Source: Phyllobacterium endophyticum (lineage in GTDB: Bacteria; Pseudomonadota; Alphaproteobacteria; Rhizobiales; Rhizobiaceae). Taken from it: a stretch of 64,000 nt of DNA. Location of the stretch: positions 186,001 through 250,000 of the forward strand of contig NZ_PGGN01000005.1 of the NCBI RefSeq assembly GCF_003010935.1, written 5' to 3'. The translations under genes and the position numbers were made by a program. Under the pieces are notes generated by a model that saw only the letters and a program-made list of their open reading frames with translations, made no database searches and had not been told where the DNA came from. Below, one piece after another: positions 32,222 to 39,512 of the stretch. Each line of letters opens with the position of its first letter. Position 1 is the stretch's first letter.

Positions 32222-32245
32222 CTCCCGCCGTAAGACACGCGGGAG
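32222..32245 (+). promoter_or_regulatory. Hairpin that hides the ribosome site of the next gene
   Basis: CTCCCGC (32222-32228) pairs with GCGGGAG (32239-32245) across a 10-nt loop. GGGAG at 32241-32245 is the Shine-Dalgarno sequence of the ORF at 32252. The folded RNA would block translation until opened, as in a thermosensor or other switch. Confidence 0.5.
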
Positions 32246-32251
32246 AACAAT

Positions 32252-32497
32252 ATGACCCGTCGAAACAGAAAAGTTTTTTATTCCAGCGAAGACTGGAATC
32301 TCATGCAGAACGCGCTGGTGAAGGCATCCGAACATTTGCACCGCGGTCCAGACCATGAATATGCCAACAGGCTCGCCCGCCGGGTGATGACACTCTTCGA
32401 CCAGGGCTTGCGCGATGAAGAGATCATCGCATTGAATGCCGCGCACCAGGAACGATTGATTGCCAGGATCGGAGCCCTGCGCCACGGGGTAGCGTGA
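32252..32497 (+). CDS. Small protein of unknown family, paralogue of the 28.5-kb gene
   Basis: An 81-residue protein (MTRRNRKVFYSSEDWNLMQ ... RIGALRHGVA) with GGGAG six bases before the ATG. It shares with the 28462 gene product the pattern YSS-DW--M--A---AS--L, ANRLAR-VM--FD-G-RD and an AA-QE/NRE end, over about 60 residues. No signal or membrane segment is seen. Two copies within 4 kb flanking a stress-gene block suggest duplication with conserved function. I do not recognise the family. Confidence 0.7.
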   Translation: MTRRNRKVFYSSEDWNLMQNALVKASEHLHRGPDHEYANRLARRVMTLFDQGLRDEEIIALNAAHQERLIARIGALRHGVA

Positions 32498-32643
32498 GCA
32501 TCCGCCGTTCGAGTGCGCACGTTTTCGTGATCTGTACAATCGAGGCTGGAACGTGATTGGACTTACCTACCCATTGGAGTCACTTTAATTCGGGGTTTTA
32601 TATTGGATGGGCGGACCAACTATTGTCAAAATAGGAGGCCAAG

Positions 32644-33084
32644 ATGAAGCATCAAGCTCTCGAACAACTGCAGATCCTCGCAGAGGTCGATCAGGACTAT
32701 CCCCGTCAAACCTTGACACGCAGCCAGCGGCTCGAACGTTGGGCTCAGCTCCTCGAACAAAATCCTGAGCGACGCCTCTCCACGTTGCACCAGACCGAAT
32801 ATCAACCGGCCAGCCAACGTTCCGCCATGCGCGGGGACAGCACGCCGATCTCGGTCGCGTTCGATGACCCTGTTCTGCGCGCCGCCGGTCTGGAAAATGA
32901 CAGCTATGGCGAAGCAAAGCGCTTCTTCCAATTGAGCGACCGGCAGTTGCACAACGTCATCTGCTATTGCCATTTCGGAGCGACGGTGAATGCGGCAACC
33001 GCGGCCTACTATATTCGCAGGCTAGTACCCAAAGCGGGCCAGCGTGGGATTTTTTCCCGGCTGCGAGATATGTTCGTCGGTTAA
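32644..33084 (+). CDS. Hypothetical protein, 146 aa
   Basis: A start with AGGAGG eight bases upstream and a soluble, helix-rich product. Residues 1-60 are polar (HQALEQLQILAEVDQDYPRQ ... RLERWAQLLEQNPERRLSTL), and the second half (DPVLRAAGLENDSYGEAKRFFQLSDRQLHNVICYCHFGATVNAATAAYYIRRL) contains a compact His/Cys-containing segment. No named domain is recognised. It closes the stress cluster and is followed by a hairpin at 33117-33144. It could be a regulator or metal-binding protein, but this is a guess. Confidence 0.6.
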   Translation: MKHQALEQLQILAEVDQDYPRQTLTRSQRLERWAQLLEQNPERRLSTLHQTEYQPASQRSAMRGDSTPISVAFDDPVLRAAGLENDSYGEAKRFFQLSDRQLHNVICYCHFGATVNAATAAYYIRRLVPKAGQRGIFSRLRDMFVG

Positions 33085-33116
33085 CAGGCTGTGCGTTCAT
33101 GTGGTTCTAAGCCAGT

Positions 33117-33144
33117 CACGGCTCGCCTCTGGAGGGCGGCCGTG
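33117..33144 (+). terminator. Hairpin after the 146-aa gene
   Basis: CACGGC/GCCGTG with an inner GCC/GGC pairing form a stem of about 9 bp around the CTCTGGAG apex, 32 bp past the stop. No T-run follows. Confidence 0.4.
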
Positions 33145-33295
33145 GATAAAGCGTATTGGCTTCCAAACCTGCGCAGCTATCAGGGGAAGTTTCTCATCTT
33201 GAGTCCTAATGCCGCTTGACAAGGATTGCTGCCGGTAATTTAATCGTGCCTGCAGATTGAGCATAGCATCTGCAATCACATGACTTCGATGGTCG

Positions 33296-33355
33296 ATGGG
33301 CAGTTTCGCCCCATGACGCCCCGTTCTGGACGGGAGCAAGCGTCGTGGGGCTTTT
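33296..33355 (+). promoter_or_regulatory. Leader with competing hairpins before the amide operon (candidate ANTAR target)
   Basis: An upstream stem-loop (ATGGGC ... CCCAT, 33296-33314, hexaloop AGTTTC) is followed by two mutually exclusive structures. GACGC/GCGTC (33315-33319 with 33340-33344), stacked on CCCGT/ACGGG (33320-33324 with 33330-33334), competes with GCCCC/GGGGC (33318-33322 with 33347-33351), which is followed by TTTT like a terminator. The operon encodes an AmiR-like antiterminator, so this is a natural candidate target. Hexaloop conservation is only partial. Confidence 0.45.
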
Positions 33356-33373
33356 GGTGTTGGTAGTGTAGCA

Positions 33374-34507
33374 ATGGACGCTGTGAAGATCGGCATTCTC
33401 TATTCGACGACCGGACCCTACGGGGCGATGGGGCGAGAGTCCCGCGACGGTGCCGAATTCGCCTTCGAAGAACTGCGCGACACGCATGGCGATTTGATCC
33501 AGCCGGTTTACATCGATCCCCACGGAAACATCCCTGAATATCTCGACGGCGCTCGTTCGATGCTTCGTGATTGCGGGTATCGTCATATTGTCGGAACGAT
33601 TACGTCCTTGGCGCGCAAGGAAGTCATCCCGCTGGTGGAGAAGCACGATGGCCTACTTTGGTACATGTGCCCCTATGAAGGGTTCGAGGCGAACGAGAAC
33701 GTCATTTATACCGGCGCCTGCCCCAACCAGCATCTTATCCCGCTGTTCGACTATCTCCTCCCCCGTTACGGCAAGCGGCCGTATCTTGTCGGCGCCAATT
33801 ATGTCTGGGGCTGGGAGATGAACAGGCTTTCCCGCGAACTCATAAACGAGGCGGGCGGCGAGATTCTCGGCGAGCGCTACCTGCCTTTCGAGGAAACAGC
33901 CGTCGAGAGGATCATCGACGATATCGAGCAGCGCCGCCCGAGTTTTGTTCTGAGCAATCTGATCGGCCCGGCGAGTTATGCTTTCCTGAAAGCCTTCAAG
34001 GAGCTCGGGGATCGCGATCCGGCATTCAAACCCGAACGTTGCCCGGTCGTCAGTTGCGATCTGACGGAATGCGAGCTCGGCGAAGTCGGCCCAGGTGTTG
34101 CTGCAGGACAATTGTCGGCTGCATCCTATTTCGACAGCCTCAACTCGGCGGAGAATCTTGCCTTCAAAGCGCGTATCACCAGGCATTTCGGAGCGGGGCG
34201 ACGCATTTCCAACTTCTTCGCCAGCGCGTATTCGGCTGTAAAAATGTGTGGCGAGGCCATCCTGGCGGCCGGGACGGACGACCCGCAAACAGTTCGCCGC
34301 AGATTGTCGGGAGCACCCCTGTCGACGGTGCATGGCGATATCCGGATCGACGCCGAGACGAATCATGCGGCACTTCCGTTTCACCTCGGCCGCATTACGG
34401 CAGATAATGGATTCGAGATCATCGCCTCGCGTCCCGCAATTGCGGCCGATCCCTATCTGACGGGACGCCGCAGGCGTTCAGCGCCAAAGTTGCGGATCGT
34501 GTCATGA
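33374..34507 (+). CDS. amiC: AmiC-like amide-sensing periplasmic-binding-fold regulator
   Basis: A 377-residue protein of the leucine-binding/AmiC family. It has no signal peptide, as expected for the cytoplasmic sensor AmiC, which binds short amides and releases AmiR. Motifs: KIGILYSTTGPYGAMGRESRDGAEFAFEEL, DGARSMLRDCGYRHIVGTITS, LLWYMCPYEGFEANENVIYTGACPNQHLIPLF and VGANYVWGWEMNRLSREL. It overlaps the AmiR-like gene by ATGA, the same gene order as amiC-amiR in Pseudomonas. A weak ribosome site precedes the ATG. It probably tunes the downstream amidase and transporter. Confidence 0.88.
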   Translation: MDAVKIGILYSTTGPYGAMGRESRDGAEFAFEELRDTHGDLIQPVYIDPHGNIPEYLDGARSMLRDCGYRHIVGTITSLARKEVIPLVEKHDGLLWYMCPYEGFEANENVIYTGACPNQHLIPLFDYLLPRYGKRPYLVGANYVWGWEMNRLSRELINEAGGEILGERYLPFEETAVERIIDDIEQRRPSFVLSNLIGPASYAFLKAFKELGDRDPAFKPERCPVVSCDLTECELGEVGPGVAAGQLSAASYFDSLNSAENLAFKARITRHFGAGRRISNFFASAYSAVKMCGEAILAAGTDDPQTVRRRLSGAPLSTVHGDIRIDAETNHAALPFHLGRITADNGFEIIASRPAIAADPYLTGRRRRSAPKLRIVS

Positions 34508-35085
34508 AGGAAACACCGAACTTCACAGGCTGGCGCGCTACCATCCTGCATCGTCCGGAAGCGGCGACGGAGAGGCTGACGCGGCAGTTGAGGCTTTTGG
34601 GATTCCGCGTGACAGTCCAATGGGCGCCCCTCGATGCGGTAGTACTCCCGGATGTCGTTCTGGTCGATGCCGATCAGGGCTGGGATGAGCTTTTGCCGTG
34701 GAACGGCGCCGATGCCCCCCTGCCGGTTGTCGCTCTACTCGGATCCGAAGCGCCGGGCCGCATCGCCTGGCTCATGGAACAGGGCTCATGCACGATCATA
34801 TCCAAACCGGTCACCGCGTCCGCGGTCTATCCGGCACTGGTGATGGCCGTGAGCATCTACAAGGAGCGGCAGGCGGTTCGATCCAGGTTGCAGCTTCTTG
34901 AAGAGCGCGTTCGTCTTCGCCCGCTGGTGCATGCCGCGGTACAGAAAATCATGGAGGCGCGCCAATTGGACGAGGAGCAGGCCTACAAAATATTGCGCGC
35001 CCGTGCGATGCAGAAAAGGCTCCCGATGGAGCAGGTTGCAGCCTCTATCGTTGGCGGCGCAGAACCCCTGCCGGAGGCCGGTTGA
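34504..35085 (+). CDS. amiR: AmiR-like ANTAR-domain antitermination regulator
   Basis: A 193-residue RNA-binding antiterminator. Residues 1-120 form a receiver-like domain lacking a clear phosphorylation site; a coiled-coil helix follows (VYKERQAVRSRLQLLEERVRLR), then an ANTAR domain at about 130-185 (VQKIMEARQLDEEQAYKILRARAMQKRLPMEQVA), with the characteristic AYKILRARAM block. It binds paired hexaloop hairpins in nascent RNA to prevent termination, and is held inactive by AmiC without amide. It overlaps amiC by 4 bp and the permease gene by one base. Confidence 0.88.
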   Translation: MKETPNFTGWRATILHRPEAATERLTRQLRLLGFRVTVQWAPLDAVVLPDVVLVDADQGWDELLPWNGADAPLPVVALLGSEAPGRIAWLMEQGSCTIISKPVTASAVYPALVMAVSIYKERQAVRSRLQLLEERVRLRPLVHAAVQKIMEARQLDEEQAYKILRARAMQKRLPMEQVAASIVGGAEPLPEAG

Positions 35086-35933
35086 TGCGGGTCCTCAAAG
35101 CCATGTTGCGCCAGCCCGCCGCGCTTTTTGGGCTCATCGTCGTTTTCGCAGTTCTGGCAATGGCGATCGCCGCGCCCCTCATTGCGCCTTACGATCCGGA
35201 TAATCAGATGTTCGACGGACTGACGCTCGAGGGTGCTCCCATGCCGCCGAGCAGCCAGTTTCTCCTCGGAACGGACACGCTGGGGCGCGATCTGTTTTCG
35301 CGCCTGCTATTTGGTGCACGCACATCTCTGGTCATCGGACTCGTCGCCAATGGAATTGCGGTCGCGGTAGGATTGTTCGTCGGCATCCTGTCCGGCTACC
35401 TGCGCGGCATAGTCGGTGCACTGCTCATGCGTTTCACGGACCTGATGATGGCGTTTCCCGCTCTTCTTCTCGCCATCGTGCTCGCGGCCCTGCTTCGGCC
35501 CAGCCTGTGGATTGTGGCCATGGTCATTGCGCTCGTGAACTGGGTGCAGGTCGCCCGCATCGTCTACACGGAAACCCGGGGGCTGGTCGAAAGGGATTTC
35601 ATCCTCGCGGAACGCTCACTCGGTGCCGGGCACTTCCGCATCCTGTTCGTACATATTCTCCCGCATCTCATGCCGACGGCAATCGTGTGGGGAACGCTCG
35701 GCATCGCAACGACCGTGCTACTGGAAGCGACGCTTTCGTTTCTCGGCATCGGGGTGCAGCCGCCCCAGCCGTCCTGGGGCAATATCATCTTCGAGAGCCA
35801 GAGCTATTTCCAGGCCGCCCCATGGCTCGTGTTCTTTCCCGGCGCAATCATTCTCTTGACGGCTTTGTCGTTCAATCTTGTCGGTGATGCCCTGCGGGAT
35901 ATCCTTGACCCGACCCAGCGGGGGCGCGGCTGA
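35085..35933 (+). CDS. Dipeptide/amide-type ABC transporter permease (DppC-like)
   Basis: A 282-residue permease of the peptide/nickel/opine (DppC) family. The ATG at 35085 overlaps the amiR stop by one base (TGATG), with GGAGG upstream; a TTG three bases earlier is not preferred. The N-terminal helix precedes LLGTDTLGRDLFSRLLFGARTSL, the typical DppC loop, and the EAA motif is in ERDFILAERSLGAGHFRILFVHILPHLMP. About six helices are present. It pairs with the DppB-like gene directly downstream. Confidence 0.93.
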   Translation: MRVLKAMLRQPAALFGLIVVFAVLAMAIAAPLIAPYDPDNQMFDGLTLEGAPMPPSSQFLLGTDTLGRDLFSRLLFGARTSLVIGLVANGIAVAVGLFVGILSGYLRGIVGALLMRFTDLMMAFPALLLAIVLAALLRPSLWIVAMVIALVNWVQVARIVYTETRGLVERDFILAERSLGAGHFRILFVHILPHLMPTAIVWGTLGIATTVLLEATLSFLGIGVQPPQPSWGNIIFESQSYFQAAPWLVFFPGAIILLTALSFNLVGDALRDILDPTQRGRG

Positions 35934-35934
35934 C

Positions 35935-36855
35935 ATGGCATTTCTCATTCTACGCCGCCTCGTGCAAACCGCTCTGATCCTGCTTGGCGTTGCGGCGATC
36001 ACCTTCCTGTTGCTTTATGCCCTCCCGGCTGATCCGGCGCGGATGATCGCCGGGCGCAGTGCGACGGCCCAAACGGTCGCCAATATCCGCCGCGAACTCG
36101 GTCTTGATCAACCACTCCTCGTTCAGTTCTGGGCCTATCTGCAGGGTATCGTTCACGGCGACCTCGGCCGCTCGTACGCGCAGAAGACGGATGTTGGCGC
36201 GCTGATAGCTGCTCGGATCCCGGCAACGCTCCTCTTGATGGCGGCGGGGATACTTGTGGAAGTCGTCCTCGGGCTTACGCTCGGGATCATGGCGGCGCTT
36301 CGCCGTGGCGGCCCAGTGGACAGAGTCGTGATGATGGCGTCCTTTGTCGGTGTCTCCGCGCCGCAATTCGTGGTTGCCCTGCTGCTTCTGTATATTTTTG
36401 CAGTCACGCTCGGCTGGCTGCCTATGAGCGGTTTCGGCACAGCCGCCCATGTCGTCTTGCCGGCCGCAACGCTCGGCATCCTTGGCGCCGGGTGGTACGC
36501 GCGCATGGTGCGCTCGGCGATGATCGACGTTCTCAATCAGGATTATGTCAGGACTGCCCGCGCAAAGGGTTTATCGTCCGCACGCATCGTCCTGCGGCAC
36601 GCCCTGCCGAACGCACTCCTCCCCATCATCGCGATGATCGGTATCGATATCGGCCAGTTCATGGGCGGTGTCGTGGTCGTTGAAGCCGTTTACGGGTGGC
36701 CGGGCATCGGACAACTCGCCTGGCAGGCGATACAGCAGGTCGACATCCCGATCATCATGGGCGTGACGCTCGTGTCGGCCCTGGCCATCGTCCTGGGCAA
36801 CCTCATCGCGGACATCATTGCACCGCTTATCGACCCGCGCATTCGTGCGCAATGA
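35935..36855 (+). CDS. Dipeptide/amide-type ABC transporter permease (DppB-like)
   Basis: A 306-residue permease with the DppB layout. Six helices are visible, the first at LVQTALILLGVAAITFLLLYALPADP, with the N-terminal motif GLDQPLLVQFWAYLQGIVHGDLGRSY and the EAA loop VLNQDYVRTARAKGLSSARIVLRHALPNALLP. It starts one base after the DppC-like stop. The order DppC then DppB is the reverse of the usual dpp operon. Confidence 0.93.
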   Translation: MAFLILRRLVQTALILLGVAAITFLLLYALPADPARMIAGRSATAQTVANIRRELGLDQPLLVQFWAYLQGIVHGDLGRSYAQKTDVGALIAARIPATLLLMAAGILVEVVLGLTLGIMAALRRGGPVDRVVMMASFVGVSAPQFVVALLLLYIFAVTLGWLPMSGFGTAAHVVLPAATLGILGAGWYARMVRSAMIDVLNQDYVRTARAKGLSSARIVLRHALPNALLPIIAMIGIDIGQFMGGVVVVEAVYGWPGIGQLAWQAIQQVDIPIIMGVTLVSALAIVLGNLIADIIAPLIDPRIRAQ

Positions 36856-36881
36856 CTTCAACAAGCAAAAAGGGGAACACA

Positions 36882-38501
36882 ATGTTCAAACGCTGGCTTC
36901 GAAACACATCAATTGCGACGCTAATGGCGCTAGCGCCGCTACCCTCCTTCGCACAGGATACGCCGCGACAAGGTGGCGATATCATCGTCACCTACAAGGA
37001 CGACATCGCAACGCTGGATCCGGCCATCGGTTATGACTGGGTCAACTGGTCGATGATCAAGAGCCTTTACTCCCGGCTGATGGATTATGAGCCGGGAACG
37101 GCAAATCTGGTGCCCTCGCTCGCCGAAACGTTCGGAGTCTCGGATGATGGCCTGACTTATACATTCAAGCTCCGCAAGGGTGTGAAGTTTACCAACGGCC
37201 GCGAGGTGGTGGCTTCCGACGTGAAATATTCGATCGAGCGTGCCGTCAACCCCAAGACCCAAGGGCCCGGCGCTGGCTTCTTCGGCTCCATCAAGGGATA
37301 CGAGGAGGTGACGGGTAGCAAGACGACAACGTTGGAAGGCGTCGAGACACCGGATGACGCAACCGTCATCTTCCACCTCTCCCGTCCCGATGCGACTTTC
37401 CTTCACGTCCTTGCCATCAACTTTGCTTCCGTTGTTCCGCATGAAGCAGTCGAGGCTGCGGGTGGTGACTTCGGCAAGAAGCCTGTCGGCTCCGGCACCT
37501 TCATGCTCAAGGACTGGACCATCGGACAGCGCCTCGTGTTTGAGCGCAATCCCGATTATTTCGTCAAGGATATGCCGCATATCGACAAATTCACGGTCGA
37601 GGTCGGTCAGGAGCCGCTTGTGGCACTTCTTCGGCTGCAAAAAGGCGAAGTGGACATCGCCGGCGATGGCATACCCCCTGCAAAGTTTCTCGAGATCAAG
37701 AATTCGCCTGACGGCCCGAACATGATCGTCGATGGCCAGCAACTCCACACCGGCTACGTCACGCTCAATACCAGGGTCAAGCCGCTCGATAATGTGAAGG
37801 TTCGCCAGGCGCTCAACATGGCTGTCAACAAGGATCGCATCACGCGTATCCTGAACGGTCGCGCGACGGCTGCCAACCAGCCGCTTCCGCCTTTGATGCC
37901 CGGCTATGACAAGAGCTACACCGGCTACGCCTATGACGTGGAAAAGGCCAAGGCACTGCTGGCCGAAGCGGGTTTCCCGGACGGTTTCGAGACAGTTCTC
38001 TACTCCACCAACACGGATCCGCAGCCGCGCATAGCACAGGCGATCCAGCAGGATTTGGCGGCAGTCGGTGTAAAGGCCGAGGTTCGCGCGCTGGCGCAGG
38101 CCAATGTGATTGCTGCGGGCGGAACGGAGGGTGAAGCACCCATGATCTGGTCCGGCGGCATGGCCTGGATTGCAGACTTTCCGGATCCATCCAATTTCTA
38201 CGGTCCGATCCTCGGCTGTTCAGGCGCTGTTGCCGGTGGCTGGAACTGGTCCTGGTACTGCAATCCGGATATCGACAAGCGTGCTGTTGCTGCGGATTCA
38301 ATGTCCGATCCGGCCAAGGTGGCCGAACGCTCAGGCACATGGGGCAAGATATTCACCGACATCATGGCCGATGCTCCGTGGATTCCGGTCATCAACGAGC
38401 GACGCGTCGTTGCAAAATCCCTGCGCATGGGCGGTGCCGACAACATCTACATCGATCCAACGCGCGTCATCAATTACGACGCGATCTACGTGAAGCAATA
38501 A
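36882..38501 (+). CDS. Peptide/amide ABC transporter substrate-binding protein (family 5)
   Basis: A 539-residue periplasmic protein with signal peptide MFKRWLRNTSIATLMALAPLPSFAQ and AGGGGA before the ATG. The longer upstream frame to 36696 lies in the DppB-like gene. Family-5 features: IVTYKDDIATLDPAIGYDWVNWSMIKSLYSRLMDYEP, GLTYTFKLRKGVKFTNGREVVASDVKYSIERAVNP, KPVGSGTFMLKDW, and KVRQALNMAVNKDRITRILNG. Given the amidase and AmiC/AmiR in the operon, the ligand may be a short amide or amide-bearing peptide, which is inference. Confidence 0.93.
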   Translation: MFKRWLRNTSIATLMALAPLPSFAQDTPRQGGDIIVTYKDDIATLDPAIGYDWVNWSMIKSLYSRLMDYEPGTANLVPSLAETFGVSDDGLTYTFKLRKGVKFTNGREVVASDVKYSIERAVNPKTQGPGAGFFGSIKGYEEVTGSKTTTLEGVETPDDATVIFHLSRPDATFLHVLAINFASVVPHEAVEAAGGDFGKKPVGSGTFMLKDWTIGQRLVFERNPDYFVKDMPHIDKFTVEVGQEPLVALLRLQKGEVDIAGDGIPPAKFLEIKNSPDGPNMIVDGQQLHTGYVTLNTRVKPLDNVKVRQALNMAVNKDRITRILNGRATAANQPLPPLMPGYDKSYTGYAYDVEKAKALLAEAGFPDGFETVLYSTNTDPQPRIAQAIQQDLAAVGVKAEVRALAQANVIAAGGTEGEAPMIWSGGMAWIADFPDPSNFYGPILGCSGAVAGGWNWSWYCNPDIDKRAVAADSMSDPAKVAERSGTWGKIFTDIMADAPWIPVINERRVVAKSLRMGGADNIYIDPTRVINYDAIYVKQ

Positions 38502-38567
38502 TCGCTTTCGTACGACCCCGGGGCGTGACGGTCCCGGGGAATAAACCTAAATCCCTGGAGAGCTGCC

Positions 38568-39512
38568 ATGTGCATTGCCTGCACCCACACCATTCACCGC
38601 GCCAGACATCACTTCGGCTGGAGCCGTGACTTCGAGCCTGCTCTTGTCGCCAAGGCGGGCGAGACAATTCACTTTGAATGTCTGGACTCCTCCGGTGGTC
38701 AACTCGGCAAGGGCGCCACGCTCGAAACCCTTTCCAACCTCGACTTCGGCAAGATCAATCCGGTCACGGGTCCAGTTTACGTAGAGGGCGCAATGCCCGG
38801 CGATGCGCTTAAGGTCACACTTCGCCGGTTCATACCCTCGGGCGTCGGCTGGACAGCCAACATTCCCGGGTTCGGCCTGCTGGCGGATCAGTTCATGGAA
38901 CCAGCCTTGCACATGTGGACCTATGATCCGGTGGCCATGACGCCGTCGCTTTATGGCCCCGGCGGGCGTGTTCCCCTTAAGCCGTTTGCCGGGACGATCG
39001 GCCTTGCTCCTGCCGAACCGGGGCTCCACTCCGTCGTCCCGCCGCGGCAGGTCGGCGGCAATCTGGACATTCGGGATTTGACAGCGGGTGTAACGCTTTA
39101 TCTTCCGGTGGAAGTCGAAGGTGCACTCTTCTCCATTGGCGACACGCACGCGGCACAGGGCGACGGCGAAGTTTGCGGAACTGCCATTGAAAGCCAGATG
39201 GAGGTCGAAGCCACCATCGAACTCGTTAAGGACGTGCGTCTGAAGAGCCCAAGGTTTACAACGACAGAGCCGGTAACGCGCCATCTTGATGGTGCAGGCT
39301 ATGAGGTCACGACGGGTATCGGGCCCGATCTCATGACAGGCGCGCGCGAAAGCCTGATGCGCATGATCGACCTGCTTGGGGCGGAACACGGAATGAGTCC
39401 GATCGACGCCTATCTACTCTGCTCGGTCTGCGGCGATCTGCGGATCAGCGAAATTGTCGATGCGCCCAATTGGGTAGTCTCGTTCTATTTCCCGAGGATC
39501 GTGTTCGCGTGA
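38568..39512 (+). CDS. Acetamidase/formamidase (FmdA/AmdA family)
   Basis: A 314-residue enzyme of the acetamidase/formamidase family, which hydrolyses short amides such as formamide and acetamide to ammonia and acid. Hallmarks: HFGWSRDFEPALVAKAGETIHFECLDSSGG, GPVYVEGAMPGDALKVTL, LKPFAGTIGLAPAEPGLHSVVPPRQVGGNLDIRDL, SIGDTHAAQGDGEVCGTAIES and DAYLLCSVCGDLRISEIVDAPNW. A GGAG ribosome site precedes the ATG. It is the catabolic centre of the AmiC/AmiR operon and supplies ammonia, in line with glnII elsewhere in the window. It ends in a GTGA overlap with the ABC ATPase gene. Confidence 0.92.
   Translation: MCIACTHTIHRARHHFGWSRDFEPALVAKAGETIHFECLDSSGGQLGKGATLETLSNLDFGKINPVTGPVYVEGAMPGDALKVTLRRFIPSGVGWTANIPGFGLLADQFMEPALHMWTYDPVAMTPSLYGPGGRVPLKPFAGTIGLAPAEPGLHSVVPPRQVGGNLDIRDLTAGVTLYLPVEVEGALFSIGDTHAAQGDGEVCGTAIESQMEVEATIELVKDVRLKSPRFTTTEPVTRHLDGAGYEVTTGIGPDLMTGARESLMRMIDLLGAEHGMSPIDAYLLCSVCGDLRISEIVDAPNWVVSFYFPRIVFA

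Noticed and set aside
33653..34384. Minus-strand ORF of 243 codons inside amiC
   Set aside because: Shadow of the AmiC-like frame, which has strong family motifs and an ATGA overlap with amiR.
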